A DNA stretch of 64,000 nucleotides from Ruminococcus sp. (lineage in GTDB: Bacteria; Bacillota; Clostridia; Oscillospirales; Ruminococcaceae), in contig JAFXDK010000025.1 in the NCBI GenBank assembly GCA_017521805.1, positions 62,001-126,000 of the forward strand, written 5' to 3'. The notes beneath the pieces were generated by a model. It made no database searches, was not told the DNA's origin, and saw nothing but the letters and a program-made list of their open reading frames with translations. Below, in pieces: positions 16,320 through 25,964 of this stretch (its first letter is position 1; every line of letters begins with the position of its first letter). Both the position numbers and the translations under genes were made by a program.

Positions 16320-18281
16320 ATGGAACAATTCGTATTACACTCGAAATATGCGCCCGCAGGAGATCAGCCTGAGGCGATAGAGGCTCTTGTAAAAGGTCTT
16401 AATGAAAAGAAAAAGGAACAGATTCTCCTTGGTGTTACGGGCTCGGGTAAAACTTTTACAATGGCGAATGTTATTGCTAAGGTGAATAAACCTACTCTTG
16501 TTCTTGCACATAACAAGATTCTTGCGGCGCAGCTATGTTCGGAATTTAAGGAGTTTTTCCCTGATAATGCCGTTGAATATTTCGTTTCCTACTATGACTA
16601 CTATCAGCCCGAAGCCTATGTTGCAAGTACTGACAGCTATATCGAAAAAGTTTCCGCTGTAAATGATGAAATTGATAAGCTTCGTCACTCCGCTACAACT
16701 GCTCTTGCTGAACGCCGAGATGTTATAATTGTTTCAAGTGTATCGTGTATATACTCCCTTGGAAGTCCTGAGGAATATCGTTCAATGGTTGTTTCAATTC
16801 GTCAGGGTATGGAAAAGCCCCGTGAACAGCTTATTGCGGAACTGATAAAAATTCGCTACGAAAGAAATGATATTGCCTTTGAGCGAAACCGTTTCAGAGT
16901 TCGTGGCGATGTTGTTGAAATTTTTCCTGCTATGTCAAGCGATACTGCTGTGCGTGTTGAATATTTCGGGGACGAAATTGACCGTATATCTGAAATAAAT
17001 GTCCTTACGGGAGAGGTAAAGGCTGTTGTTTCCCATGCGGCTATTTTTCCTGCATCTCACTATATTGTTGGAGATGATAAGCTTGAAGCGGCACTTGCTG
17101 AACTTGACAAGGAGCTTGCAGAGCGTATTGAATATTTTCAGCAGAATAATAAGCTTATTGAGGCTCAGCGTATTGAACAGCGTACTCACTACGATATGGA
17201 AATGCTTCGCGAGGTAGGCTATTGCAGCGGCGTTGAAAACTATTCCCGTGTGCTGTCAGGCAGACCGCCGGGAAGCAGTCCGCTTACCCTACTTGACCAT
17301 TTTCCCTCGGATTTTTTGCTCATTGTTGATGAAAGTCATGTAACTCTGCCGCAGGTGCGCGGAATGTATGCAGGTGACAGGGCGAGAAAAACAACACTTA
17401 TTGATTATGGTTTCCGACTGCCCAGTGCTTATGATAACAGACCGCTGAATTTTGATGAGTTCAATTCTCACATTAATCAGGCGATATATGTCAGTGCTAC
17501 TCCCGGACAGATTGAACGAGAAAAAACAGATATAATTGTTGAACAGGTTATACGCCCAACGGGACTTGTTGATCCAGAAATTGTTGTGAAATCTACTCAG
17601 GGACAGATTGATGACCTCTATTCAGAAATTAACCTCAGAATTGAAAGAGGGGAAAGAGTGCTTATTACAACTCTGACTAAGAAAATGGCAGAAGATTTAA
17701 CATCGTATTACGAAAATCTCGGTGTGAAGATACGTTATCTCCACCACGATATTGATACAATCGAGCGTATGGAAATAATCAAGGATTTAAGAAGCGGTGT
17801 TTTTGATGTTCTTGTTGGAATCAATCTTCTCCGTGAGGGACTTGATATCCCCGAAGTGAGCCTTATCGCCATTCTTGACGCGGATAAGGAGGGATTCCTC
17901 AGAAGTGAAACTTCTCTCATTCAGACAATCGGCCGTGCGGCTCGAAATGTCAACGGACAGGTTATTATGTATGCCGACGAAGTAACGGGTTCTATGGAGC
18001 GCGCTATAAACGAGACTGAGCGCCGTCGTGCTTTACAGCTTGCGTTCAATGAAAAACACGGAATTGTGCCGAAAACTGTTATAAAGGATATCCGCGATGT
18101 TATTGAAATCAGTTCTAAAAATAAAGTCGAAGCAAAGACTAAGAAAAAGAAAATGTCTGCCGCTGAACGTCAAGCACTTATTGACAGGCTGACGGTTGAG
18201 ATGAAAAATGCAGCTAAAATGCTTGAATTTGAACACGCGGCTTACCTCAGAGATAAGATTCGTGAATTAAAGGGTGAATAA
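16320..18281 (+). CDS. uvrB: Excinuclease ABC subunit B
   Basis: UvrB is the damage-verifying helicase of nucleotide excision repair. The 653-residue protein has the Walker [11 protein letters not shown] motif, the beta-hairpin region with [11 protein letters not shown], the DESHVTLPQ Walker B box, the [11 protein letters not shown] and RAARN helicase motifs, and the C-terminal UVR domain ([16 protein letters not shown]) that contacts UvrC. The start at 16320 follows AAAGGAGGT. uvrA begins one base after the stop codon, so the two are coupled. No LexA or DinR box was recognised upstream. Confidence 0.97.
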   Translation: MEQFVLHSKYAPAGDQPEAIEALVKGLNEKKKEQILLGVTGSGKTFTMANVIAKVNKPTLVLAHNKILAAQLCSEFKEFFPDNAVEYFVSYYDYYQPEAYVASTDSYIEKVSAVNDEIDKLRHSATTALAERRDVIIVSSVSCIYSLGSPEEYRSMVVSIRQGMEKPREQLIAELIKIRYERNDIAFERNRFRVRGDVVEIFPAMSSDTAVRVEYFGDEIDRISEINVLTGEVKAVVSHAAIFPASHYIVGDDKLEAALAELDKELAERIEYFQQNNKLIEAQRIEQRTHYDMEMLREVGYCSGVENYSRVLSGRPPGSSPLTLLDHFPSDFLLIVDESHVTLPQVRGMYAGDRARKTTLIDYGFRLPSAYDNRPLNFDEFNSHINQAIYVSATPGQIEREKTDIIVEQVIRPTGLVDPEIVVKSTQGQIDDLYSEINLRIERGERVLITTLTKKMAEDLTSYYENLGVKIRYLHHDIDTIERMEIIKDLRSGVFDVLVGINLLREGLDIPEVSLIAILDADKEGFLRSETSLIQTIGRAARNVNGQVIMYADEVTGSMERAINETERRRALQLAFNEKHGIVPKTVIKDIRDVIEISSKNKVEAKTKKKKMSAAERQALIDRLTVEMKNAAKMLEFEHAAYLRDKIRELKGE

Positions 18282-18282
18282 T

Positions 18283-21102
18283 ATGATAGAGAAGATAGTA
18301 ATAAAAGGCGCAAGGGCGAATAATCTGAAAAATATTGACCTTGAACTGCCCCGTGATAAATTTATTGTTATGACGGGACTTTCGGGCTCGGGAAAATCCT
18401 CTCTTGCTTTTGATACCATATATGCCGACGGTCAGCGACGTTATGTTGAGAGCCTTTCTTCATATGCACGTATGTTTCTCGGTCAAATGGAAAAGCCCGA
18501 TGTTGACAGCATTGAGGGGCTTTCTCCTGCTATATCAATTGACCAGAAAACTACATCGAAAAATCCTCGTTCTACTGTTGGTACAATTACGGAGATTTAC
18601 GATTATCTGCGACTGCTCTATGCGAGAATCGGTATTCCTCATTGTCCCATATGCAACAGAGTGATTGCTCAGCAGACAATTGACCAGATGGTTGACAGAA
18701 TTATGGAACTGCCTAAGGGAACAAAGGTTCAGCTTCTTGCTCCCATTGCAAGAAACAGAAAGGGACAGTATGTTAAGGAGCTTGAATCTGCTAAGAAATC
18801 AGGCTTTGTTCGCGTGCGTATTGACGGCATAATTTACGAGCTTTCAGAGGAAATTAAGCTTGACAAAAATAAAAAACACAATATCGAAATTATTGTTGAC
18901 AGAATAATCATAAAAGAGGGCATTGAAAGTCGTATAACCGACAGCCTTGAAACAATTTTTAAGCTTACTGAAGGGCTTGCTGTTGCTGATGTAATTGACG
19001 GGGAGGAAATCCTATTTTCACGGAATTTTGCCTGTCCTGAGCATAATATAAGTATTGGCGACCTGGAACCTGTAATGTTTTCATTTAATAATCCCGTTGG
19101 TGCCTGCCCGAAATGTACCGGTCTGGGTATGTTCCGTCAGATTGATATAAAAGCCATTGTTCCCGATAAGGATTTGTCAATTGCTGAGGGCGCCATATGC
19201 GCAAGCGGCTGGAACAGCCTTGATGAAACTTCTATTGCCATGATGTATTATAAGGCAGTTTCAAAGCATTTTGATATACCTCTTGATGTGCCTGTAAAGG
19301 AGCTTACAAAGTCACAGCTTGATAAATTCCTTTATGGTACGGGAGATACAAAAATCAAGCTTCACAGACCGAATACGCTTGGCGGCGGCTGGTATATGTC
19401 CTCATTTGAGGGAATTATACCAAATCTTGAAAGACGTTACCGCGATACCAACAGCGACTATAGCAAGGCGGCTATTGAGGAGCTTATGATGGAATGTGAA
19501 TGTTCCGAATGTAAGGGCAGACGACTCCGCCCCGAATATCTTGCGGTGACGGTAGGGGAGAAGAATATCAGCGAAATTACTGATTTCTCTGTGAAAAATT
19601 CTCTTGAATTCTTTAACAGCCTTGATTTATCGGAGCAGGAAAAGCTTATCGGTGAGCGTATTATCAAGGAGATTAAGGAGCGTTTAAGCTTTCTTAACAG
19701 CGTTGGTCTGGGATATCTTACACTTTCACGCTCTTCTGGTACTCTTTCGGGCGGTGAATCACAGCGAATCCGCCTTGCAACACAGATTGGCTCATCACTG
19801 GTGGGTGTGCTTTATATCCTTGACGAGCCAAGTATAGGACTTCATCAACGCGATAACGACAAGCTTATTGCTACGCTGAAACGTCTCAGAGATTTGGGAA
19901 ATACTCTCATTGTTGTTGAGCATGACGATGATACTATGCTTGCTGCTGATTATATCGTTGATATTGGTCCGGGAGCAGGCGTACATGGCGGAAATGTGGT
20001 ATTTGCGGGAACTGTTGACAAGCTGATGAAATGCAAAGCTTCAATTACAGGACAGTATCTCAGCGGAAAGAAGAAAATCCCTGTACCGCTGACAAGGCGT
20101 GAGGGAAATGGAAAATTCCTCACTGTAAAGGGCGCCACTGAGCATAATCTGAAAAATGTGGACGTTGATATTCCTCTTGGAGAGTTTATCTGCGTTACGG
20201 GTGTATCGGGCAGCGGTAAATCCTCACTTGTAAATGAGATTATCCACAAGCACCTTGCTCATAAGCTTAACAGGGCTAAGACGATTGCTGGAGATTTCAA
20301 GGAAATGATAGGTCTTGAAAATCTTGATAAGGTTATCTGCATTGACCAATCGCCTATAGGACGCACACCGCGTTCAAATCCTGCCACATATACCGGTGTA
20401 TTCAACGATATCCGCGAATTGTTTGCTATGACGCCTGACGCAAAGGCAAGAGGATATAACAGCGGGCGTTTCAGCTTCAATGTAAGAGGGGGACGATGTG
20501 AAGCCTGCGAGGGTGACGGTATCATCAAAATTGAAATGCATTTCTTACCTGATATTTATGTTCCCTGTGAAGTCTGCAAAGGCAGACGTTATAACCGCGA
20601 AACCCTTGAAGTTCACTATAAAGGCAAATCAATTTATGATATCCTTGAAATGACAGTTGATGAGGGTGTGGAGTTTTTTGAACATATCCCAAAAATTGCC
20701 CGTAAGCTGAAAACACTTCAAAAAGTCGGTCTGGGATATATTAAAATCGGACAGCCTGCTACTACTCTTTCAGGCGGTGAGGCACAGCGTGTAAAGCTTT
20801 CCACTGAGCTTTCAAAACGTGCTACGGGACAGACGATATATATCCTCGACGAGCCCACAACGGGACTTCATACAGCTGATGTTCATATGCTCATTGATGT
20901 TTTACAGGAGCTTACAAATCAGGGAAACACTGTCCTTGTTATTGAGCACAATCTCAATGTTATAAAATCTGCGGATTATATAATCGACTTAGGGCCTGAG
21001 GGCGGCGACAGCGGCGGTACTATTGTTGCTGTTGGAACTCCAGAGGAAGTTGCGGAATGTGAGAAATCATACACGGGAAAATATCTGAAAAAGTATTTGT
21101 GA
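18283..21102 (+). CDS. uvrA: Excinuclease ABC subunit A
   Basis: UvrA is the damage-sensing ATPase of nucleotide excision repair. The 939-residue protein has two ABC ATPase units: Walker [10 protein letters not shown] (about 31) and GVSGSGKSS (about 640), and signature sequences [12 protein letters not shown] and [12 protein letters not shown]. Its zinc-binding Cys pairs are [14 protein letters not shown] and the [16 protein letters not shown] pair. The start is ATG 18283 behind AAGGGTG; a GTG at 18274 overlapping uvrB is less likely. It is co-transcribed with uvrB. Confidence 0.97.
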   Translation: MIEKIVIKGARANNLKNIDLELPRDKFIVMTGLSGSGKSSLAFDTIYADGQRRYVESLSSYARMFLGQMEKPDVDSIEGLSPAISIDQKTTSKNPRSTVGTITEIYDYLRLLYARIGIPHCPICNRVIAQQTIDQMVDRIMELPKGTKVQLLAPIARNRKGQYVKELESAKKSGFVRVRIDGIIYELSEEIKLDKNKKHNIEIIVDRIIIKEGIESRITDSLETIFKLTEGLAVADVIDGEEILFSRNFACPEHNISIGDLEPVMFSFNNPVGACPKCTGLGMFRQIDIKAIVPDKDLSIAEGAICASGWNSLDETSIAMMYYKAVSKHFDIPLDVPVKELTKSQLDKFLYGTGDTKIKLHRPNTLGGGWYMSSFEGIIPNLERRYRDTNSDYSKAAIEELMMECECSECKGRRLRPEYLAVTVGEKNISEITDFSVKNSLEFFNSLDLSEQEKLIGERIIKEIKERLSFLNSVGLGYLTLSRSSGTLSGGESQRIRLATQIGSSLVGVLYILDEPSIGLHQRDNDKLIATLKRLRDLGNTLIVVEHDDDTMLAADYIVDIGPGAGVHGGNVVFAGTVDKLMKCKASITGQYLSGKKKIPVPLTRREGNGKFLTVKGATEHNLKNVDVDIPLGEFICVTGVSGSGKSSLVNEIIHKHLAHKLNRAKTIAGDFKEMIGLENLDKVICIDQSPIGRTPRSNPATYTGVFNDIRELFAMTPDAKARGYNSGRFSFNVRGGRCEACEGDGIIKIEMHFLPDIYVPCEVCKGRRYNRETLEVHYKGKSIYDILEMTVDEGVEFFEHIPKIARKLKTLQKVGLGYIKIGQPATTLSGGEAQRVKLSTELSKRATGQTIYILDEPTTGLHTADVHMLIDVLQELTNQGNTVLVIEHNLNVIKSADYIIDLGPEGGDSGGTIVAVGTPEEVAECEKSYTGKYLKKYL

Positions 21103-21170
21103 TATATTTCAAATATAGGGGTATCTCTTTGTGCAATATGACAAAGATTTGTTAATATTTGCTAAATTAC

Positions 21171-21199
21171 TTGAAAAATAACTGTGATTGATGTATAAT
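21171..21199 (+). promoter_or_regulatory. Promoter of the YGPP-dockerin/radical SAM operon
   Basis: TTGAAA at 21171-21176 and TATAAT at 21194-21199 are separated by exactly 17 bases. The predicted leader before the first gene is about 90 bases. Confidence 0.85.
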
Positions 21200-21220
21200 A
21201 AAATAGGATAATAAAATCAA

Positions 21221-21253
21221 GGACTATATCTGCATAGCATGACAGGGTAGTCC
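21221..21253 (+). promoter_or_regulatory. Hairpin in the 5' leader of the YGPP operon
   Basis: GGACTA (21221-21226) pairs with TAGTCC (21248-21253), with an inner CTG/CAG pair. It starts about 15 bases into the predicted transcript and 47 bases before the start codon. It could be a regulatory leader. It matches no riboswitch class I know. Confidence 0.4.
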
Positions 21254-21299
21254 GCTTAATATGAAACAATCAAATATATAATGAGAGGAGTGTTTCTTT

Positions 21300-22262
21300 A
21301 TGAAGAAAACAGAAAAAACAGCTCTTACGGCGGCTTTGTTTGCTGCAGCTATGCACGTGGGTACAGCAAATTCCGAGCCTGTTGACGCATCTGCTGCATT
21401 TTCAGGAAATACAACTACTACAGTTGTAGGCATGGAGAACAAGGAAAGCAGTCAGCCTGCCGTTTTAAAGGACGTTATTACAGAGTTTAAGTCAGAAATG
21501 GCTGGTGTATACGGTCCGCCTCCGACAACAACTGTTACAAATGCTGATGAGGAAGATACGCCTGTAACAACTACAACTGAACCTATTCTGCCAGGATTTA
21601 CAACGGTTTATGGTCCTCCAAGCATGTTTACAACGACTACTCCTAAGGATAAGGATGATGTTGTGACAACTACTACAATAGATAAGGTTATTGCAGAGCT
21701 GAAAAATGACGGTCAGCCTGTTTACGGTCCTAAGCCTTTCTATGGCGATGTAAACGACGACGGCAGTACAGATATATATGATATGCTTCTTCTCCGTGAG
21801 GAATTTGCAAAGCCTAATCCGAAATACAGTTTCCAAGCTGATGTAAATGGTGATTTCAAGGTGTCTGTAGCTGACCTTGTACTTCTCAATAAATATCTGC
21901 TTGGTCAGATTGATGATATTCGCAATCCAGAAGATGATAATGAGGTGGTTAAAACCACAATGAGAACTCAGCCTGCTTACGGTCCTCCTGTGACATATAC
22001 GACAGCGGCTGATGAGGAAGAGGATGTTGTAACTACTACAATGGATGAGTTTCAGGACGTATATGGACCTCCACCCTCATGGTATACAACCGTTGCTGAT
22101 GATGAGGAAGATGTTGTAACTACTACAATGGATGAGTTTCAGGACGTATATGGACCTCCGCCCTCATGGTATACAACAACTGTTGACGATTTGGATGACC
22201 CTGAGGTAACTACAGCAACAACTTTTGCTCCATTATATGGACCTCCCAGCGTATTTCAATAA
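21300..22262 (+). CDS. Secreted dockerin protein with seven Tyr-Gly-Pro repeats, candidate radical SAM substrate
   Basis: The 320-residue protein has a Sec signal peptide (cleavage near residue 25, ANS-EP). Thr/Asp-rich spacers follow, studded with seven [V/A/L]YGP motifs: VYGPPPTTT, VYGPPSMFT, VYGPKPFYG, AYGPPVTYT, VYGPPPSWYTT twice, and LYGPPSVFQ at the very C-terminus. A type I dockerin (DVNDDGSTDIYD and DVNGDFKVSVAD loops, about residues 148-205) sits in the middle instead of at an end. There are no Cys residues and no catalytic domain. The radical SAM/SPASM gene starts 13 bases after its stop codon. I infer that the repeated YGPP cores are modified by that enzyme before export. A purely structural linker role is the alternative. 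Confidence 0.85.
   Translation: MKKTEKTALTAALFAAAMHVGTANSEPVDASAAFSGNTTTTVVGMENKESSQPAVLKDVITEFKSEMAGVYGPPPTTTVTNADEEDTPVTTTTEPILPGFTTVYGPPSMFTTTTPKDKDDVVTTTTIDKVIAELKNDGQPVYGPKPFYGDVNDDGSTDIYDMLLLREEFAKPNPKYSFQADVNGDFKVSVADLVLLNKYLLGQIDDIRNPEDDNEVVKTTMRTQPAYGPPVTYTTAADEEEDVVTTTMDEFQDVYGPPPSWYTTVADDEEDVVTTTMDEFQDVYGPPPSWYTTTVDDLDDPEVTTATTFAPLYGPPSVFQ
22023..22196 (+). repeat. 87-base tandem duplication inside the YGPP gene
   Basis: Two almost identical 87-base units (starting at 22023 and 22110) encode 29 residues each, centred on DEFQDVYGPPPSWYTT. The near-identity at DNA level, with mostly silent change such as CCA to CCG, indicates recent repeat gain. Confidence 0.85.
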
Positions 22263-22275
22263 GGAGATTAACTGA

Positions 22276-23349
22276 ATGCTTGACGTAAACAAAAAACTTG
22301 ACCATATGAAAACTATTGAGGCTTATCGTGCAGGACTTATGATTAAGCCTCAGCTCCGCCATTTGTTCCTTGAGCTTACTATGCGCTGCAATGAAAGATG
22401 TCTTCACTGCGGAAGCAGCTGTGGTGATGTATTTTCTGAAGAATTGACATTACAGCAGTACTCCAAGTTCCTTGCTGAAATAAAGGGCGATTTTGGAACA
22501 CAGGATAAAATGCTCTGCATTACCGGCGGTGAGCCGCTTCTCCGCAAGGATTTCTTCGATATTATGGGTGTTGCTCATGACCTCGGCTTTAACTGGGGCA
22601 TGACAAGTAATGCAACTCTTATTGATAAGCAGGTTGCTAAGGATTTAAAGCGTGTTGGTATGAACACTATTTCCGTTAGTATTGACGGACTTGAAGAAAC
22701 TCACGACGCTTTCAGACGCACTCCCGGCGGCTATAAAAAGGCTATGGAGGGTATAAATAACCTCCTTGAAGTAGGCGGATTTCAAGCTGTTCAGGTAACC
22801 ACTGTTGTTACTCACGAGAATATCGGTCAGCTTGATGAGCTTTACAAGATTTTCAATGATATGGATATCGATTCATGGCGAGTTATTAATATTGAACCTA
22901 TCGGCAGAGCAAAGCAGTATCCGAATCTGCTTCTTACCCCCGATGATTACCGCTATATGTTTGAGTTTATCAGAAATAAGCGTATTGCAGGGGAGCCTGT
23001 GTGCTACGGATGCAGTCATTACCTTGGTCTTGAATACGAGCGTGAGGTTCGTGACTGGTATTATCTCTGCGTTGCAGGTACATATATTGCAAGTATTATG
23101 GCTAACGGCGATATTACTGCTTGTCTCGATATTGAGCGCCGTTCCGAATTTATCAGAGGAAATATTCTCAAAGACAGATTTAAGGACGTATGGGAGAATA
23201 ATTTCGATATCTTCCGCAAGGACCTTGCCAACGAGAACGAAAAATGCCGCAACTGCGCTGAAAAGTGCCGTTGTCACGGTGATTCCTATCACAGCTGGGA
23301 TTTTGATAAGAGTGAGCCTCAGCTTTGCTTTAAGGATATTTTGTTCTAA
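22276..23349 (+). CDS. Radical SAM/SPASM domain peptide-modifying enzyme
   Basis: The 357-residue protein has the radical SAM cluster motif C38-x3-C42-x2-C45 (MRCNERCLHC), GGEPLLR for SAM binding, and a TIM-barrel core. Its C-terminal SPASM domain contains YLCVAGTYIASIMANGDITACLD, then the Cys-rich KCRNCAEKCRCHG segment and a last Cys in LCFKD. This is consistent with two auxiliary iron-sulfur clusters. SPASM enzymes install crosslinks or other changes on ribosomal peptides or proteins. No RRE/PqqD leader-binding domain is present. Its AAGGAG site and short distance to the upstream gene make the YGPP dockerin protein the obvious candidate substrate. I recall a database family named FibroRumin for maturases from Fibrobacter and Ruminococcus, but cannot confirm membership. 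Confidence 0.93.
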   Translation: MLDVNKKLDHMKTIEAYRAGLMIKPQLRHLFLELTMRCNERCLHCGSSCGDVFSEELTLQQYSKFLAEIKGDFGTQDKMLCITGGEPLLRKDFFDIMGVAHDLGFNWGMTSNATLIDKQVAKDLKRVGMNTISVSIDGLEETHDAFRRTPGGYKKAMEGINNLLEVGGFQAVQVTTVVTHENIGQLDELYKIFNDMDIDSWRVINIEPIGRAKQYPNLLLTPDDYRYMFEFIRNKRIAGEPVCYGCSHYLGLEYEREVRDWYYLCVAGTYIASIMANGDITACLDIERRSEFIRGNILKDRFKDVWENNFDIFRKDLANENEKCRNCAEKCRCHGDSYHSWDFDKSEPQLCFKDILF

Positions 23350-23363
23350 AACGGTTGATTCCT

Positions 23364-23924
23364 ATGCAGACAAGGGAACTCATAAAGCTTATTGATACAG
23401 CTTTGGTTGATATCTGGGAAAACGATATTAAAGATGATTGGGAAAACTGCCGATTACTTAAAGAAGATACTTTGAAAAATGCAATGTATTTTCATTTGAG
23501 AACTAAACTTGGTGCGTTGTTTGATTATAATAATATCCGTATTTTCACAGAGTTTTCTAACTGTGAGTTTCAAGGAATGGGCAAAAAAGTCGATATAGTT
23601 ATTGCTCGTGTGAACTTTAATGCACCTGATACTTTTTTAGGTAATTGTATAAAAGAAACTCTTGCAGTAATAGAGATAAAATTTAAAGCTGGTTTTGCTT
23701 CGCATAAGGTTATAGAGCAGGATTTTCAAAAGCTTAGAGAATATGCTGAGGATATCGGTATAGACGCAAAGCTTTATATGGCTACTATCTGGGAGTATGA
23801 AGATGACGAAGTTCCGTGGCTTACTGAAACTGAGCCATGGGCGCAAGGAAGATTAACTGAACTTAATGCTTCATATAAAAACGACGGAAGTGGAGACATC
23901 CAATTCTACACATACAGACATTAG
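23364..23924 (+). CDS. Hypothetical protein with PD-(D/E)XK nuclease-like motif
   Basis: This 186-residue cytosolic protein starts 14 bases after the radical SAM stop codon, so it is probably the third gene of that operon. ATG 23364 is preferred over an upstream TTG. It contains E63 in RIFTEFSN, D77 in KKVDIVIA, and E104-x-K106 in AVIEIKFKAG. This is the spacing of the PD-(D/E)XK nuclease fold. Such folds occur in restriction-like enzymes but also in non-nuclease proteins. A role in the YGPP system is unproven; it could be an unrelated passenger. It ends at a strong convergent terminator. Confidence 0.75.
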   Translation: MQTRELIKLIDTALVDIWENDIKDDWENCRLLKEDTLKNAMYFHLRTKLGALFDYNNIRIFTEFSNCEFQGMGKKVDIVIARVNFNAPDTFLGNCIKETLAVIEIKFKAGFASHKVIEQDFQKLREYAEDIGIDAKLYMATIWEYEDDEVPWLTETEPWAQGRLTELNASYKNDGSGDIQFYTYRH

Positions 23925-23929
23925 CCAAA

Positions 23930-23958
23930 AAGGGTATCGGAACAAATCCGATACCCTT
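23930..23958. terminator. Bidirectional terminator
   Basis: AAGGGTATCGG paired with CCGATACCCTT, between the convergent nuclease-like gene and LRR gene. Confidence 0.88.
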
Positions 23959-23963
23959 AGTTG

Positions 23964-25709
23964 TTATATAAACATTGTGCTGATGCCGTGTTCTCGTGCA
24001 TAGCGTTCCGCTCTGTTGCGGTTTACCTGCTTGAGAATTCGAAGAACAAGTTTGTGGCCTTTCTTGATGTTGGTCTGGTTGTAGTCAACACCCTCAAATT
24101 CCGCAATTTTAACGTTGAATATATTTTCACAGCCGAAAAATGCATCGTCGCGAATATCTTTAGTCTGGACGCTCAGCTTTACATCCGTAAGCTTTCCACA
24201 GCCGTAAAATGCCCAGCTGCCAATTGATTTAACAGACGGAGGAATGGCGATTTCTTCCAGTGATTTGCACCATGAAAATGCACTTTCGCCGATTGATGTA
24301 ACGGAATCGCTGATAATGATTTTTTTCAGACCATAGCACTCGGAGAATGCAGCGTTGCCGATAGCTTCAATATTGTCCGATATAACCACGCGATTTAGGT
24401 TTCTGCAAGCGTAGAATGAAAGGTCGTTGATTCGCTTAATCTGTGGCGGGAAAATAAGCTTGCGCACTGAACTGCATCTACCGAATGCGCCCTTTGCAAT
24501 TACTTTGAGCGAATTTGGAAAATCAAGCTCCTTGATTCTCTGACATTTCAGAAATGCATTTTCTCCGATTATTTCCAGATTTTTGGAGAAAGTTATTTCT
24601 TCCAGATTTATACAGTGGGCAAATGCAAAACGGTCAACAATTTTTACACCGTCAGACATTATAATTGTTTTTGCCGATTTGTTTCCTCTGAATGCATATT
24701 TACCTATTGTTGTGATTGTGTCTGGAATTCGTACAACTTCGTTTGTGCCGAAGTACTTTATAAGAAGTGTGCCGTTTTTGCCAAGAGCCATATTGTTGAT
24801 ATCATCGATTTCGACGCTTTCAACCTGTTCGATATCCTTATCCTTGTAGAGCTCGTCATATTTTTCACGGTTTTTAGCTGATTTGTTGGGCTTTTTATCG
24901 TCGTTTTTCTTTTCATTGAAAGCAGAAACCGGAACTTTTACACTGATGTTTTCCTTTTTTTCTTCGCTGGGAAGAATTAATTCAGGCATTTCCTTTTTGT
25001 TTTCCCGTTTCATCAGGGCGGAGGAAGCTGAATTTTCCTGTTTTTTCTTCTCGGGAACTTTAAGGTCAGCATCAGGCATTATATTGTTACTTGTTGTCTT
25101 GTATTTCTCAGGTTTAGGAGCTTCCTTTGGTTTATCTTCAGCTTTTTTTTCAGGCTTTGGAATATCCTTGCGTTTATCCTCAGCTTTTTTTTCAGGCTTG
25201 GGAGTTTCCTTAGGTTTATCCTCGGTCTTTTTTTCAGATTTGGGAGTTTCCTTTGGTTTATCTTCAGTCTTATTTTCAGGTTTGGGAGTTTCCTTAGGTT
25301 TATCCTCGGTCTTTTTTTCAGATTTGGGAGTTTCCTTAGGTTTATCCTCGGCCTTTTTTTCAGTTTTGGGAGCTTCCTTGGGCTTTTTCTCAGCTTTTTT
25401 TTCAGGCTTGGGAGTTTCCTTAGGTTTATCCTCATTCTTATTTTCAGATTTGGGAGCTTCCTTGGGCTTTTTCTCAGCTTTTTTTTCAGGCTTAGGAGTT
25501 TCCTTTGGTTTATCCTCAGTCTTTTTTTCAGTTTTGGGAGTTTCCTTGGGCTTTTCCTCGACCTTTTTTTCGGCTTTGTGAGGGTTAGGGAGCTTTTCGG
25601 TGGTTTTTTTTTCGGGATTGAGCGTACTTGCAGGAACGTTTACGGCTGCTTCATTCTTTATATCGGAAGCGTTTGCCTTACGTACCCTTACAACTTTGTT
25701 TACCTTCAT
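23964..25709 (-). CDS. Protein with Lys/Pro/Glu repeats and BspA-like leucine-rich repeats
   Basis: This 581-residue protein has no signal peptide or membrane helix. Residues about 50-204 consist of eleven 14-residue repeats of the type TEDKPKETPKPEKK, highly charged and probably extended or polyproline-like. A linker follows, then from about 310 to 540 a run of LRR_5 (BspA-type) repeats such as TIGKYAFRGNKSAKTI and IGENAFLKCQRIKEL. These domains usually bind proteins, and most known examples are surface-exposed. The lack of an export signal implies a cytosolic role or unusual export. A second short LRR_5 protein lies at 46222-46971. CGAGGTG precedes the ATG. Confidence 0.85.
   Translation of the reverse strand: MKVNKVVRVRKANASDIKNEAAVNVPASTLNPEKKTTEKLPNPHKAEKKVEEKPKETPKTEKKTEDKPKETPKPEKKAEKKPKEAPKSENKNEDKPKETPKPEKKAEKKPKEAPKTEKKAEDKPKETPKSEKKTEDKPKETPKPENKTEDKPKETPKSEKKTEDKPKETPKPEKKAEDKRKDIPKPEKKAEDKPKEAPKPEKYKTTSNNIMPDADLKVPEKKKQENSASSALMKRENKKEMPELILPSEEKKENISVKVPVSAFNEKKNDDKKPNKSAKNREKYDELYKDKDIEQVESVEIDDINNMALGKNGTLLIKYFGTNEVVRIPDTITTIGKYAFRGNKSAKTIIMSDGVKIVDRFAFAHCINLEEITFSKNLEIIGENAFLKCQRIKELDFPNSLKVIAKGAFGRCSSVRKLIFPPQIKRINDLSFYACRNLNRVVISDNIEAIGNAAFSECYGLKKIIISDSVTSIGESAFSWCKSLEEIAIPPSVKSIGSWAFYGCGKLTDVKLSVQTKDIRDDAFFGCENIFNVKIAEFEGVDYNQTNIKKGHKLVLRILKQVNRNRAERYAREHGISTMFI
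25098..25562 (-). repeat. Eleven 42-base coding tandem repeats
   Basis: The DNA behind the KPKETPK repeats has a 42-base period with varied units, including TEDKPKETPKPEKK and AEKKPKEAPKTEKK. It lies wholly in frame within the LRR protein gene, so copy number can change without frameshift. Confidence 0.85.
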
Positions 25710-25900
25710 TTTGTATACACCTCGTAGGGTTGAATTTTAATAAATAATGAATACATCTCTATAATTATAGCATATTTCAGATAAAAATGCAAGAAAATAT
25801 TTACAATAATAAGTAATTTTGTAATATATCACCAAATGAGACGGTTTATTTGTCTAATTTGCCAATTGGATAAATAATTTAATTGTAATATACATTTATA

Positions 25901-25942
25901 AAATCTAATCCCTATTGCTTTTGTTCAATAGGGATTAGATTT
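25901..25942 (-). terminator. Strong terminator-like perfect hairpin
   Basis: A perfect 17-base stem (AAATCTAATCCCTATTG and its complement) with an 8-base loop lies downstream of the minus-strand GGDEF gene. Confidence 0.85.
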
Positions 25943-25964
25943 AAGAAATCTCTGAAAAGTTAAA

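Noticed and set aside
23364..23924. Calling the third gene of the YGPP operon a restriction endonuclease
   Set aside because: Only the general PD-(D/E)XK spacing is seen; there is no methyltransferase or specificity gene near it.
25098..25562. Possible CRISPR array because of regular 42-base repeats
   Set aside because: The units are in frame, code for KPKETPK repeats, vary in sequence, and have no unique spacers. No cas genes are nearby.
24883..25581. A 232-codon plus-strand frame with Phe/Ser/Gly repeats
   Set aside because: It is the complement of the Lys/Pro repeat coding region on the minus strand.
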